Positions 32,575-44,685 of a stretch of DNA of 64,000 bases are shown in pieces (the first letter of the stretch is position 1; each line of letters begins with the position of its first letter). The translations under genes and the position numbers were made by a program. This DNA is from Cheiracanthium punctorium (taxonomy: Eukaryota > Arthropoda > Arachnida > Araneae > Cheiracanthiidae). The DNA is taken from positions 248,001-312,000 of the forward strand of contig JAWZYV010016568.1 in assembly GCA_038373885.1 (NCBI GenBank), in the 5' to 3' direction. A model generated the notes under the pieces. It searched no databases, had not been told where the DNA came from, and worked only from the letters and a program-made list of their open reading frames with translations.

Positions 32575-34060
32575 AAGTAAAATCATCCGAATATAATGAA
32601 ATCAAACGCTGCAGTGTTAAATATAGATTTCATGCTACTGAAAAGAATTTTCCAGATATTATCCTTTTAATTTATTCATTAATTGTACTAGCATTTTCTT
32701 CTGTAACTTTAAAATGACCTCTTGACGTTTAAAGTTGTTCTGTTGATGTTGTAAAGTTCTTAAGTTGTAAAAAATTCACGCTGCGAGTTGTAACTCTATA
32801 ACCTGCAATCATTGAACAATACACTGAAGTTAATTCTTGCCTTTTTATGCTTCTGGCAATATACTTATCGCATTTTTATACGTTTACAGTACCAACAAAA
32901 ATCCCATTTTTTAAAAATTTACATTACATATTAACCTGGGCTTCACTGATTACACTTCGTAGGCTGTAGTTTAATGTTTGTTGATTGCTTTAGTTTTTCA
33001 TCAAGTAGTACAACTTCGGCACATTAATAAAATATATGAGTAAATGTATAAGTCATTTAGTGTTGGACAGTATTTTATAATGTGTGCGTTTGGATTAATT
33101 TTTGTCATTCTTAGAGTATTTTCTTCTGTTTAACTCGCCTAAAGTAGCAATAGATTAGTCCGGAGCACGCATTTGCATTTTTGCATAATTCGGAAGTCAA
33201 TCAGAATGATGAGGAATTAACCTGATATAAAAAATGGTCACTTTACATACTGGTCGGGACGAAATTATAAATATTCTCAAGTTTGTTTTTAATCTTTAAA
33301 TTATACTAAAAAAAAGGCACTTTATTTCAAGTAAAAACAATTCATTACCCGATTTCATGCCCGAGTGAACTTTTAAATAAAATATTCAGAATGCATTATC
33401 TGATGCATCTGACAGTGTAAGTAATTTATAAATGTCTCTAATGCCTGGTGCTATGTTGTCTTGTAACTTGTCAACATGCTAGGTGATGTCATATATTATG
33501 AAACATCCTGCTAATCTACTCAAAAACGGGAACCTATTATTTTTTGTGATGTACGAGATTGCTCATTTATAATTTGATGTATCTAAAATGAATTATTATT
33601 TCCTCTTACGTTTAATTTACTGTCCGTTGTTATGTTCATTCATGTAAAACCTTAGAACTTTCATCTCCATGTTATACATTGGACTATTTTTAAAAAAGAA
33701 CATCCTAATGCGTAAAAATAAGTTTCTATTTTTGAAAAAGTACATAAATATTCACGAATTTTTGTCGCACTTATCGCATTTTACATGCAGTTACAACAAG
33801 GTGTCACTTGCTTCGACTGAATTTATTCATGCAATAAAAGCCGTCTTTTATACATTGTAAACTTTCTTTGTGGAAAAAAAAAGAAGTATCAGTTCCAAAG
33901 GTTAGAATTTAAAGCAGGTTATAGAAGCCGAGTGAATTAATACATGCATTAACCTCAGAGTTCATAGCACATTTCAGAGTTCATAGCACATTGTATTTTA
34001 TACGAATGGCAAAATAAAGCAAATCTCATTTTTACAAAATTAGAATTGTATTCGTCGTGA
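32575..34060. other. No element recognised
   Basis: AT-rich, apart from a 2 x 19-bp duplication (TCAGAGTTCATAGCACATT) at 33955-33992. No supportable gene. Confidence 0.45.
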
Positions 34061-34068
34061 AATGAAAT

Positions 34069-34475
34069 ACAGGGTGAATCTAAGAAGTCCGATGAATGGT
34101 GTCAAAAAAAAAAAAAAAAAACAAAAAAAACAAAAAAAACGTATTACAAACATAATATGTTTACTAGCCTTCAAAGTAAGCACCTTTGTTAAATCTTTTG
34201 TCGTTGCAACACAATGTTGGCAAATTTATCAAACCTTCAAGACTACTTTGTGACGGGAGAAAAGAAGAAGGCTGCAGGTGCCAGATCTGGAGAATACGGA
34301 GAATGTTCAAGAACTGGCTCAAGAGGCTCACCCTCAACAGTTTCTTTTTCGTCATAAATCGTTTAAACCATTAAAAAAGCACAATTTTTACTTACTGCTT
34401 CCACATCATACACTTTCACTAAAGTTTTATGAGTTTCCGTCGCAGTTTTACCTAATTAGAAGCAAAATTTGATGT
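34069..34475 (-). pseudogene. Mariner transposase relic, internally deleted
   Basis: The minus strand first gives the mariner DNA-binding region (NIKFCF, stop, LGKTATETHKTLVKVYDVEA, then WFKRF). It then jumps to the catalytic end (LEHSPYSPDLAPAAFFF), so the middle with the first two catalytic residues is deleted. The SDY of the third catalytic position reads AAF. Stops and a frameshift are present. The end at 34069 reads CAGGGTGAATC on the plus strand, after TA. Confidence 0.78.
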
Positions 34476-34479
34476 TCTC

Positions 34480-36000
34480 TTCCTTTTTCCATTTCGCAAT
34501 GACATACTTTCTCCCACTGACTGTGTTAAATTGATCATACCATGCATGCACTTTCGCTTCACAAGCGTGGTTTAGACGGCAGGGAGTATTAGTTTTCATA
34601 TCTCTCATTGCATATTCGGGAGTGCAACATTCGAAGAAGTGAAAATTTTAAAATATGGGATCAGTCACCGAGCTTGTCAAACGCAGCTTCTATATTACAC
34701 AACTTTTAGTTACTTTTGATTTAAATTTTCATTTTAGAATTGTTTACGTACTTCATATAGTACATCTTGAAATTATTTGGATTGTGTTCGTACTTATCAG
34801 CGATACAGTTTGTCAATTTGCCATCCTTAGTATAGGTTTGCGTATTGTTGATATTCAATAACTTGAATTTTACTGTTATTCAAATGTTTTGTCGATTCCC
34901 ATTTTACTGATGTGATATTTCTTGTGATGTTAATTTATTGTTAAACCCACTCACTTAGTCGAACCAAATACCGGATAACTCGAATTTGTTAAACTAGACA
35001 GAATTTTCTGACCATGTAAATCACAAATTGAATATAATTTGTTACAAACAATCATTCATTTAATACAAGAAAAATAAATACACTTTCACAAAATAATTAT
35101 TTTACCGATGTGTTCTTGCCTGATTGCATATCGAATGGATTAGAGAAAGACAAAAAAAACAAAAAAAAAAAAAAACACTGTTTTGCTTGATATTTTCCTT
35201 CTAAAAAAGAGAATTTTTTTTTCTCAATTTAAAAATGTATTAAAACTGCACATGGCATATTTCATGCATCATCTGATTGGAATAAAGTTTTGTTGGTTCA
35301 TCCTAAATTTAAATGAATGCCCGAAAAATCCATAAAAGACTCTTCAAAAGAGAACTTCAAAAAGCAAACAGAAAATTTAACAAATTTATGTACTTAATCT
35401 ATGGACATTATGTGGTAGAATAAGGGAAGAAATTTAATGTACGGGGTTGTTAAAATTACCCTATTCAGACCCCTCTAGAACCTGTTTTGCCTATCGAGTT
35501 TTCTTGAAACTTGATATATACTTCTACAAAAATCTTGCAGTGGGTATATGTTACAATAGTCCAACAAGCCCGAAAAAAACGAATATAATACTTTAGTTGA
35601 CGAATTGAAGCACTAATATCTCACACAAATACAGAATTTAGAAACACAGAAAACGGTAAATCATTAACTAACACAGCAATATCACTATTCAAATCGCAGA
35701 GCCAGACGTATCGCTTTACTTTCAATATCTGCAGTCTATCACACATTAACTCGACAGTGAGAGTGTCGGCTTATTTATAGATTTCCAGGCGGACGTGACG
35801 TCACGAAGCATGCGACATCCTTTTTTTACACTTTTCGAGTGACTTCTTTCCTAACTGAGATAGAGCCAAAATTTCACTGGTTTCAAAAACTTTCTTTTTG
35901 TCGCCAAGGTCAAGGGGTCACATACTCATTTCACTTTCAACAATGCCCGTACAACTCACTTTTCCACTGATGCGAGAAAACAGCATTACAGTCTTGTAAC
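34480..36000. other. No element recognised
   Basis: AT-rich with an A run near 35160. No gene, RNA or element ends that I can support. Confidence 0.4.
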
Positions 36001-36012
36001 AATACGTTATAT

Positions 36013-36218
36013 CAGGCATGGGCAACCTTTGGAAAGTTGCGGCCAAACTTTAAGATGTTAGCGATTTCGCGGACCGTATAGATGGGATTTATGTGGGATT
36101 TTGAATCATTTTATGGGTTTCCTATAGAAATTTGAAATGGTCAGAGAGAGAGAGCGGGTCGGATCAAAAGCAGTGTCGGGCCACATCCGGATCGCGGGCC
36201 GGGGGTTGCCCATATGTG
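36013..36218. mobile_element. hAT MITE (ATGGGCAACC ends)
   Basis: 206 bp with ends CAGGCATGGGCAACC and GGTTGCCCATATGTG. Flanks CGTTATAT and CATTATAT match at 7 of 8 bases. It lies inside the inverted repeat of the mariner-type relic; the other arm at 37155 shows the uninterrupted ACGTTATATGG on the minus strand. Confidence 0.85.
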
Positions 36219-36444
36219 CATTATATAGATCATGGGGAAAAGATTTCTGCAATGAAAAAATTGTTCAAGTTTTGACCAGCAGGTGGCACTCTTTGAAAAT
36301 TCCTTTGCAAATTAGTAAAACCGAGACTTGCAGTCAGATCCAGAAAATCATTCTGCATGCCTTTATCATCGTTAATCATGTCCTCACCGAAGAAAGATCG
36401 ATCCTTACTTGTAAAATTATTTTATCAGAACGACAGAAATAGCT

Positions 36445-37040
36445 TAGCGAATTGACGAACTGCACTGCGTGCATATCGTCGTTTAAAGGGATCGCGAAAA
36501 GGGCCCATGCCGAAGAATGGTTTGAAGAAGACGATGATGAAATTTGAAACGACTGCAGACTTCGGTATGCTGCCAGGAAGAGGCAGAGACGGATTAATGC
36601 AATTTGGAAGAGGGGGCAGCTAGTTGAAATTTATGTCCATTTTATGGTAGTAAAAAAGCATTGTCTTATATTTTTTATGTAGTTTCTCTTTCCTTCAGTC
36701 TGTCAGTGCGAAGAGGGCGGAAATCGGTCGTTAATGAAACTGTTGAAGATGTCGCTACTGCTGTGCTTCAATCGTGTAATATCCATAGCTTTTTCAGAAG
36801 CCTGTCCTCCTCGTTCACCCAACTTAAACCCCTGTGATTTCTGGTCGTGGGATTCCTAAAAGATTGCGCTTATGGAGGAGGAATTGGAACTTGAACAGAG
36901 TCGAAAGCTTGCATTACACACCATGTTTCTAAAATCCCTTTTCGCGCAACCCATTGAGCACGCCATAATGCGTTTTCAAAGTGTAATGGATGTCAATGGA
37001 GTACACGTTGAGCACATTCTGCGATTGAATAAATTTTAAT
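36445..37040 (+). pseudogene. Mariner-superfamily transposase relic (internal deletion)
   Basis: Short frames read ADFGMLPGRGR, then RRGRKSVVNETVEDVATAVL. They then jump to PPRSPNLNPCDFWSWDS and a C-terminal LFAQPIEHAIMRFQSV. The PCDFW motif marks the third catalytic D of a mariner-like group that I remember as having SPDLNPCDFWLWGYLK. The part with the first two catalytic residues is deleted, and stops interrupt the rest. Confidence 0.75.
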
Positions 37041-37244
37041 GATTCTGACATAATTTTTTTATTCTTCTTTACGGCGCAACAATTCCCCCTGGTGGTCAAA
37101 ATTTGTACGATTTTTTTTATTGCAGAAATCTTTTTCCCGTGATCCATATAACGTGTACATGAAGTTCCATGAAAATCCGATAGGCAGAGCGGGTGCGAAA
37201 GGAATTTCAATAAGATCACTTTAATTGTAACCACCCTGTATTTA

Positions 37245-38420
37245 TTGTCGTATTAAATTACTGACAATTTAATCAAATCATGATCAATAAAACGGAATTA
37301 AATTATAAAAGTAAAAAGCACTAAAATCTAATTTTACTGTGCCCTGTTGGGTCAACTTTCAGGAGATTTAGACTTTCTATTTTCAAATAAATTTCACTAC
37401 TGAATTGTTCTTTACATTTTATAATATTTTCCATAAAACCATTTAAAGACAAAAACATTTTTCGGTATGACTATTCTTTTCTTTCTCATTAATAATTTAT
37501 TTTCACAATGCAAACTAACAATACTCGCAAAATTAAAAGCATTTTTAAATGCCTAAAATTAAATTCGTGTATTTCTTAATGCAGTTCCAAAAATGCTTCA
37601 GCGTTCGTGAAGACAGGTGAGTATTCTTTCAGTTCAGACAGATAAGTATTCAGCTATGCACGATTTCGAATTGGACCCTATATTTATAAACGGTCAACTA
37701 GGACTATCATTTTCTCTTACTCTTATATTTTCTACCGCAAGCCGCTTATTTATTCCTTAGAAGCAGCTTCGGAGAAAAACACACCCTCGCAAACATAAAT
37801 AAATAAATAAAAATAATTTGCATGAAACGTGAAATGCGGAGAAATTCAGAGTTTCTCGGAATCTGATCTAAATTAACGAGTTCTTGGAATAAAGAATGCT
37901 TATTTAAATGGTCAGTAGCCTGCAATTTTCTGAATTTTTTTCTTTTGGTAATAAGTGGGTTTAAAGGAAATGCGGGAAAAAAACAAGTATGAAAGTCGTT
38001 CGTAAGTGCTTATTTTTTTGATAACCCTGCCTTCCCCTTTAAATACTCTTCAGCAAAAAATCGGGACGAAAGCGATTGTTAGCTAACGAATTTGGCAAAA
38101 AGGGTCTTGTTGGTTTTGCGAGTATTTTGAATTCCTTATTTACCTATGCTCCTTTATAATTAAAAAGTGCCCGATGGAAGGCCTGGTGAAGAACGTGAAT
38201 TCTGCGGTTTGATGTTGAAATGGCCTCCCACTTATTTTTATATGGAGGGTAGGAATATAATAGATGGTCACAAAAAGAAGGACAGAATTTTTATTTTTCG
38301 TATTTAATTATAATATTTTAAAGTTAGTCCAAATGTCTGCTATATAGAGGGAATTTTCACCGACCGTTTCATTATGGCAGTTATTTGCAAGCAATATGGG
38401 CTTTGTATTCATGAATTAAA
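37245..38420. other. No element recognised
   Basis: AT-rich with an (AAAT)n stretch near 37800. Nothing supportable. Confidence 0.45.
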
Positions 38421-38431
38421 TACGAGTAATT

Positions 38432-38708
38432 GTTGTTGTTGTTGTGTTGAAACATGTATTCTGATTTGTGTGCTTTTCACGAGGAACCGCTTATAAATCT
38501 ACTGCAGAGAAAAGACGGACACAAGGAAGGGCAAATGCCTTGGGGGGGGACTTTTCTGGGTATCTAGCGCGTATTCACGTTACATCTGGAGAAAACCGCC
38601 CAAAACTCCAGACTGCTAGACCGACGGCCCCGCGAGAGGACAGAACCCTGTTCCTCTACTTGAGCCATCTCCCAATGTCAGTGGCTTTAACCACTGTGCT
38701 ACACATTG
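38432..38708 (-). mobile_element. SINE family 1, copy C
   Basis: On the minus strand it reads TAGCACAGTGG (A-box-like), a B-box-like GGGTTCTGTCC, then GGTCTAGCAGTCTGGAG. AACGTGAATACGCGC and an ACAACAACAAC tail complete it, matching the other copies. The target duplication is TACGAGTAATT; its right copy is split by a MITE. Confidence 0.82.
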
Positions 38709-38716
38709 GTTACGAG

Positions 38717-38898
38717 CAGGGGCGTAGCCAGAAATTTTTCATGGGGGGGGGGTTACGACTACTGCAACTGTCATATACGCATACATGTGTGTGATAAGGG
38801 AGTGAAGAATATACATTTTGTCTGGCAAAAAATTCATCATGGGGGAGGGGCTATGACCCCCCTAACCCTCACCCCCCACCCCCTTGGCTACGCCCCTG
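38717..38898. mobile_element. hAT MITE, GGCGTAGCC-ended family, copy 3 (intact)
   Basis: 182 bp with ends CAGGGGCGTAGCC and GGCTACGCCCCTG, flanked by a perfect 8-bp duplication GTTACGAG (38709-38716 and 38899-38906). It sits inside the SINE's own target duplication. Confidence 0.92.
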
Positions 38899-39527
38899 GT
38901 TACGAGTAATTGGCATGTCAGTTACACTAGATAACACATAAAAATGTTTTAGTGACCGAAAAAAAAAATATTGGGACATTTAGTTGGGAATTTGAAAATG
39001 AACATAATGTGATTTTTATTTATTTATTAAATATTGTTTGTTTAATATTGCTTAGAATTATATTTAATATTGTTTAGAAAGCCATTTATTTAAAAACTTA
39101 TTTTAGTGGGGGAGGGACGTATATCAAGAATAAGAAAAGAAAAGTTTTTACAAGTTTTGGGAAAAAAGTTTTTAAATAAATGGCTTTCTAAGCAATATTA
39201 ATGAGGCACATATCCTTTCCTGTAACCCCCTGCTCACTACGCTGATGTTTATTCTTGGAAACTAGCCGTTAGAGGATATAGCAAAATATGACCTTTAATT
39301 ATCTTCTGAGAGAAAGTGGTTCGCTTTCTGGACACTGGGACTTTTCAGATAATATATTTTGTACTTGGGTATTCAGATAAAATTTATATTTAATTTTTCA
39401 AACTTAAGAAAAAAATACAACATAAAGTCTGTAAATTTTCTATTTAACTCCCAGGTTCAGAATCATCAATGAGTTTTAAATCAAGTAAGATGAATGAAGA
39501 AGCAAATAAAGAGCTGAAGTACAAGTG

Positions 39528-40355
39528 GTTATAAAATAACGTGCGTTGTTCGGAGGCCTCTAGCGAGTAAAGTATTTCAAGAAATATAACCAAATTTGAA
39601 GGGCACACATAATGCACCACGGAATTTCAATTTTTAAAGAAAAGAAAAAATAGTATTTAAAGTCGCCACTAGGGGAAATGGTGGCTCTGTTCACCGAAAA
39701 AAAATGCATTAATTAGCTTAGTCGTGTTTTTTGTTGTGATTATGAGTATACAAAGAAAGGCTGGGAAAATTGTCATCATCCTGAGCCCAATTGAATTTCG
39801 ATGGCTCTTAACTTATAGGACCGTGTTTTGTTAGTCAATTTCTATTACCACAGAGCAAGGGAACCTTTGCTGAACTTCATGTATTTCCGCAACTGAAAGG
39901 TTACAGAAAGCACCGATGAGTATAAAACAAAGCATGATGCATAAAGAGCTGAAGTAAGAAGCATAAAGAGATTGAAGCTCTAGCGCATACGTCGTTTGAA
40001 GCTCTAGCCGGAACTCTAGCGCATCAACCAGGTCGGTGACACAAAGCAGTTTAGTCTGCAAAAAGTTGAAGAAGTGGCAACTGCTTCAAGCCAGTTGGTC
40101 TCAGAATGATGAGAACTCGCACAGACTTTCCATTTATACTCATATTCTTAACAAAAAACACAATTATGCAAATTAATTCTTTTTTTTTTGTACACAATGG
40201 TAACATTTCCCCTGAGAATGACTTTTGTAACTAATTCTTTTTTCTTTAAAAATCAAAATCCTATGGTTCGCAACGTAAACGCGCCAAATTCGGCAACGTG
40301 TCGTCCACAACTTATTCGCTAGAGGTATCTGAACAGGTGCATTTTACCGGCCCGC
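39528..40355. mobile_element. Foldback element with long inverted arms
   Basis: About 39540-39790 is inverted at 40090-40340. Shared blocks are TGTTCGGAGGCCTCTAGCGA, TTTTTAAAGAAAAGAA, AGGGGAAATGGT and GTGTTTTTTGTT..GAGTATA, each with differences. The limits are approximate and no target duplication is found. No coding frame is present. Confidence 0.65.
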
Positions 40356-40583
40356 ACATAATGGAGTTGGGAAATTTCACATATGCCAATCGTTAGTAAG
40401 TTGTGTGTAGAGCATTTTAGTTTACATGATTTTTTAAAATGGAAATCCACCTATATATCTTTCGGTGCCCCTAGTGTCTGAAATATAGCGTAACATTGAA
40501 AATTTGCCAAATCAAAATAAATAAATAAATAATCAAAATTGCTGTTTGCGCAGGGTCATAAAGTTATGTGTTGGTTACATTAG

Positions 40584-40609
40584 TTTATATATATATATAT
40601 ATATATATA
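40584..40609. repeat. (TA)n microsatellite
   Basis: About 13 TA units without interruption. A palindromic (TA)n/(CATA)n tract follows at 40845-40902. Confidence 0.9.
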
Positions 40610-41706
40610 CATAAATTAGCAAATACAAGATGAATGCCCCCCAGGCCAGCCATTGTTGTTATATAAATAAAGCATAAAATGCATTATCTTCATCAGAGGG
40701 AGAAATGCACAACCCCGAACCATAGGTTTCAGACTCACAGCCTGAGGTTTTGCCAAGGAAATGTGTTATAGTAAAAACTATATTCAGTAGAGATTAATAT
40801 AAATGTATTTAAACAGTTTAAAAAGTAGTTAAATATGTTACACGGTATATATACATACATACATATATATATATATGTATGTATGTATATATAATGTATG
40901 TATCTTAATTCCATTCATATCTCCCTGTGTCCCAAGTTCTCGTAAATTAGTTAAAATTTGACCACACCGATTTCATAAACGCATTCCAAAACACACCAAT
41001 TTCATAAAAATGTATTAAAAATTGTAGGGTAAATAACTATTTTTGTAAATTTCGAAGAGTATTCAGGTATTGAAGTAAAAACGTAAATAATATTAACAGT
41101 AACTTTGTATTAATATTTCAAGTATCAATTTAAAATCAAATTAATAAATCATGAAAATTTTAAAAATTGAATTTGAAGATTTTTTAGGGCTTCATTTGAA
41201 GATTTAATATTTCTAACAGATAAAAACTTTTTTGGTATGAAAATGTTTGATATGGTTTCTTGATTTTATTTTATTCAATATGAAGCCGTGTCTTTTCTCT
41301 TCTCCACATACACAAATACACGATTGTAATGGTCTATTGAACTCCAGATCTATTAAGGGGAAATAACCCTCCTTTTTGCCCACTATTAACATTTGTTCCA
41401 TCGCATCCAATTACTATTAGCTCATTTAATCATATATTATTTGATATAAAAATTTTCAGTATTGATTCTTCATTGCTTTGTCTTCTCCTGTAGTAATAGT
41501 AACATGTCCGATATAGAGAGAGTTGGGCTCCCCTTACGAGAATATAATGGTCCTCCTTTGTTGTATTTGGGTAGTATTTTGTGCTTTTCATGATTTCTAC
41601 TTTTGTATTGTATTTTCTTCCATCGAAATATAATCCTGTTAAATTAGATTGATACACTGTTAAATTGATTGATTCTGCAACTGCTTTTCGAACCTTTTCA
41701 AGCCGT

Positions 41707-42638
41707 CCCAGACAGCACAGCAAACTTGCAGCAAGCTTGATTTTTCAAGTCAATAAACTTGAATTAAGCTTGAAAATTTCAAGCGTGTAAGCTTAATGCA
41801 AGCTTGAATCAAGTGTTCTAGTTTACACTTGCCCAGCTAGCATTAAGCTTGACATAGCAAGCTTAAAAAATTTTTCAAAAAAAAAAAAAAAAAAAAAAAT
41901 CCTAAATACACGGGGCGCCCGTCGGCGAACTCGCCCCACATGTTTTATTTTTCTACGCATTTTCCCTCTACGCTGAAATTTCAAGTTATTTTAATCTGTT
42001 TCCACCATGCGTCCGCGATCGAACTTGCTATCAAAGGGTTGGGAAGCCAGCGTCCTAACCACTCGGCCTACCTGACTTGCGCTCGAATGACTAAAGTTTG
42101 AAGTGACTGTTATCGTTATCACGCCGTTTTCTGGCGATGTCGATCAGTGGCCGATGTGTTGATCTGTTTCTTTTATTTTTCCATGGGATGAATCAAAATT
42201 GAAATAATGTTATGTGTGATTTAGAGACTCTACTAATAGGGAAATAAGCATAATATAAACTTAAAAGCAGCACACGTTTTAAAACGTTCGCGACACTCAT
42301 GTTGTGCAATACTGGCCAAAATCGAGACAAACGACTGATTTTGAAATCAATTTCGTAGCATAATTGTATTTTATTTTGAAGAATTTCAATATTTGGAAAT
42401 ATAGAATCTTTTTTTTTTAATTCTATGGTCAAGTACATTCATGACTGATGATAAATTATTTGTTATGTGGATGTGGCTTTTCAAATCAAGCAGTAATCAA
42501 GTTGTATTCAAGCTTGACAGTTCAAATGACTTCTCCAAGCTTGCTGCAGGCTTAAAATGAATTGAACTGTCAAGCTTGTATTAATACGTCTAATTCAAAG
42601 AAATGTCAAGCTTGATTTAAGCTTATATGCTGTCTGGG
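41707..42638. mobile_element. CCCAGACAGC-ended DNA element
   Basis: The ends CCCAGACAGC and GCTGTCTGGG are perfect inverses. Both subterminal regions are dense in CAAGCTTGA motifs. The flanks belong to one protein on either side. A poly(A) run and a tRNA-like segment lie inside. The target duplication and superfamily are not settled. Confidence 0.8.
42004..42075 (-). mobile_element. tRNA-like SINE head or tRNA fragment
   Basis: The minus strand reads TAGGCCGAGTGGTTAGGACG (A-box) and GCAAGTTCGATCGC (B-box) at tRNA spacing. The acceptor ends do not pair, so it is more likely a tRNA-derived repeat than a tRNA gene. Confidence 0.5.
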
Positions 42639-43009
42639 GGGTATTACGTATTTTATTGCGATCAACTACATACGAAGTCTGCCCTTCGTATAAAATTCCA
42701 ATGTTTTGAAAACAGCACTGGCAATTGAAGCAGCTGCTCAATGGAAATTCCATATCCATCGCATTCCCTGGCGTAAATTTAAACGATTTTGTGATTGATA
42801 TTGCAGAATAATTAAATCCACAACTTATCCCCGTATCCGTATACGAGGATGAAGACATACTCCTACACGAAAGTTCAATGTTTCCATGTTTGTCAACTTT
42901 TGAATCCTGATGGAATGCACCAGGTAATTTAGTTTGAACACCATTATGAAACATTTAATGTTTTACCCTTCCGTTTTCTATCTGTTTCCTTTTTTCCATT
43001 TTCTCTATT

Positions 43010-43078
43010 TGTTGTGGATTAAGACCCCTCAGAAAGAACCCCCGTGGATAATTGGCGGTAATCCCACAACACAACTCT
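43010..43078 (+). mobile_element. Possible SINE family 1 tail
   Basis: TTAAGACCCCTCAGAAAGAA to TAATCCCACAACACAAC loosely resembles the 3' part of the 19512 SINE. No head is visible. Confidence 0.3.
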
Positions 43079-43487
43079 CTATTTGTTGCTTGTAATTACG
43101 TTCCACTCCTCCAATTACCAGTTTCCTTTTTGATGTAAAGAAAAGTAGTTGTGGATAGCTGAATAATACGATATAAATAAAAAAGAAGTTATTCACATTT
43201 AATAAAATATAACAAGCAGTTTTTCATTCTTTGCCTATTCATTTTCACGAGTTAAATTGATTATATCTTTTTATTTATAATTTATGTTCAATATTTGCAT
43301 TAAAAAAAAAAGATTTATCGCAAATATTTAGTCGTCATGGGGCGTAAGGAAGATGAAAGTTGAAAAGATTGTCGAAGTTGAAAAGATTTTGCATGTATGC
43401 GAGTATGCTTAAAAGACAAATTTTGCACCCCACGCTGAATTGTTTTTCCAAATTTAGATTTTTCTATCCACCTTACTGATCATTTCA

Positions 43488-43735
43488 CCAGCCCGCAAAT
43501 TTGAATTATCCCTAAATCCTTAAGAGGTTCAGTACTAACGAAAATCTCTCGGTACTAACCTTTAATAACGATTGGCACATGTGGAATTTCCAAAATCTAT
43601 GGTGTGCGAGCTGACCATCTTACCAGCCCGCAAACTGAATTGTCCGTAAATCCGTAACGGATGTGGTACTAAGGAAATCTCTCGGTACTTACCGGTACTA
43701 ACGAAGTACTAACGATTGGGTTCTACGATTACTAA
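43488..43735 (+). repeat. Two-unit ~130-bp tandem duplication
   Basis: ACCAGCCCGCAAA followed by CGTAAATCCGTAA-like and TCTCGGTACT(A/T)AC segments occurs at about 43490 and again at 43620 with moderate divergence. Confidence 0.65.
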
Positions 43736-44476
43736 CAATTGGTGTATTTAATTGTTTTCACATAACTATATTATTCTAAATATTATGTTGTGAGCACCAC
43801 TGAACGGCTCCAAAACAACCACCACCGGTACCGAAATAAATATGAATGCACAACATAATAATGATCATCCAACAAAACGCTAGCCATTGTACAATAGTTA
43901 ATCTTTTTCTTTATTATTAAATTTCATTTTCAGTTTTCTATAAGAAGGACTCAAGCGTAAAGCTTCTATTGGAAAAGCTTATTTTTTCATTCTCAAACTA
44001 TAATTTCATTTTTTATTTTGCTATATACGATTCAAAATAATGAACTATTAATGTACTATTATGGTTTCATTTTGCTTTAGATACTCCAAACATAAATAAA
44101 CGATAACTGTTCTCTGAAAAAAAATTCCAAACAATCTCCATTTTCCAGCTAAAAAAAAGAAAAGGAACCTAAGATGTTTGCTGATCTAACTGAATTACTA
44201 TAAGAGGGTAAGGCTGTATGTAAAAGTTTTTGCATTTATAGTAGCTCTTTTACAGTGGCAAATAGCGTTTGAAATAAATAGTTTTACATTCATCCTTATT
44301 CTAGTGCATGTAGGGCCCTAGGCCTAAAACATTTGGGAAGGGGGGGGGCTTATAACATCTTCTTGGCACTTATAGATACAGGGTACAAATATTTGTTTGG
44401 TTCAAAGTGGCGTGAAGAGGGGGGGAGGGTTCAAGCCCCCTCCCGTTTCTTGAAATGACGTCACATCGATGAATGC

Positions 44477-44685
44477 GTGACTGACGAGAAAGACAGACTG
44501 CGGTGCTGACATTTTTTATCATACCCTTTTGCACTCGAAGAGTCATGTGCCCTAGGGGGTGTGGCCATCTCAGCCAGAGATAACCACAGTATAATGGCCA
44601 CACCTCCTAAGTCACACGACTTTTCGAGGGCAAAAGGGGGAGACCGAAATTTCAGCACCGCAGCCTGTCTTTATCGTCAGCCACG
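44477..44685. mobile_element. Near-complete palindrome with 9-bp target duplication
   Basis: Arms of ~95 bp (GTGACTGACGAGAAAGACAG to GGTGTGGCC) are inverted around a ~20-base centre. GATGAATGC is present on both sides (44468-44476 and 44686-44694). A 9-bp duplication fits MULE-type elements. No coding. Confidence 0.8.

Larger units (their letters stand above)
36005..37238 (+). mobile_element. Mariner-superfamily element relic with inverted repeats
   Basis: The stretch after the hAT MITE (ATATAGATCATGGGGAAAAG to GACCAGCAGGTGG, about 36221-36288) is inverted at about 37088-37155. The right end finishes GTAACCACCCTG before TA (37239-37240). The outermost left end has diverged. It encloses the transposase relic. 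Confidence 0.65.
41213..42954 (-). pseudogene. Broken unassigned protein gene (LYFDGRK/GCDGTNVN)
   Basis: Minus-strand pieces appear to be one protein. The first piece (42954-42640) has KLPGAFHQDSKVD, a Cys-rich CFNCQCC and YEGQTSYVVDRNKIR. After a 932-bp insertion come RLEKVRKAVAESINLTVYQS, LTGLYFDGRKYNTKVEIMKS and DHYILVRG (41705-41430). Past a stop come LNELIVIGCDGTNVNSG and a frameshifted LEFNRPLQSCICV (to 41213). I remember LYFDGRK plus GCDGTNVN plus RPLQ as a repeated, uncharacterised arthropod protein that behaves like a mobile-element product. I cannot name its enzyme activity. It is inactive because of the insertion, a stop and a shift. Confidence 0.65.

Noticed and set aside
38468..38794. 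108-codon open frame
   Set aside because: It runs through the antisense of a SINE and into a MITE.
42004..42075. Functional tRNA gene on the minus strand
   Set aside because: A- and B-box are good, but the acceptor stem does not pair and it lies inside another element, so a tRNA-derived repeat is likelier.
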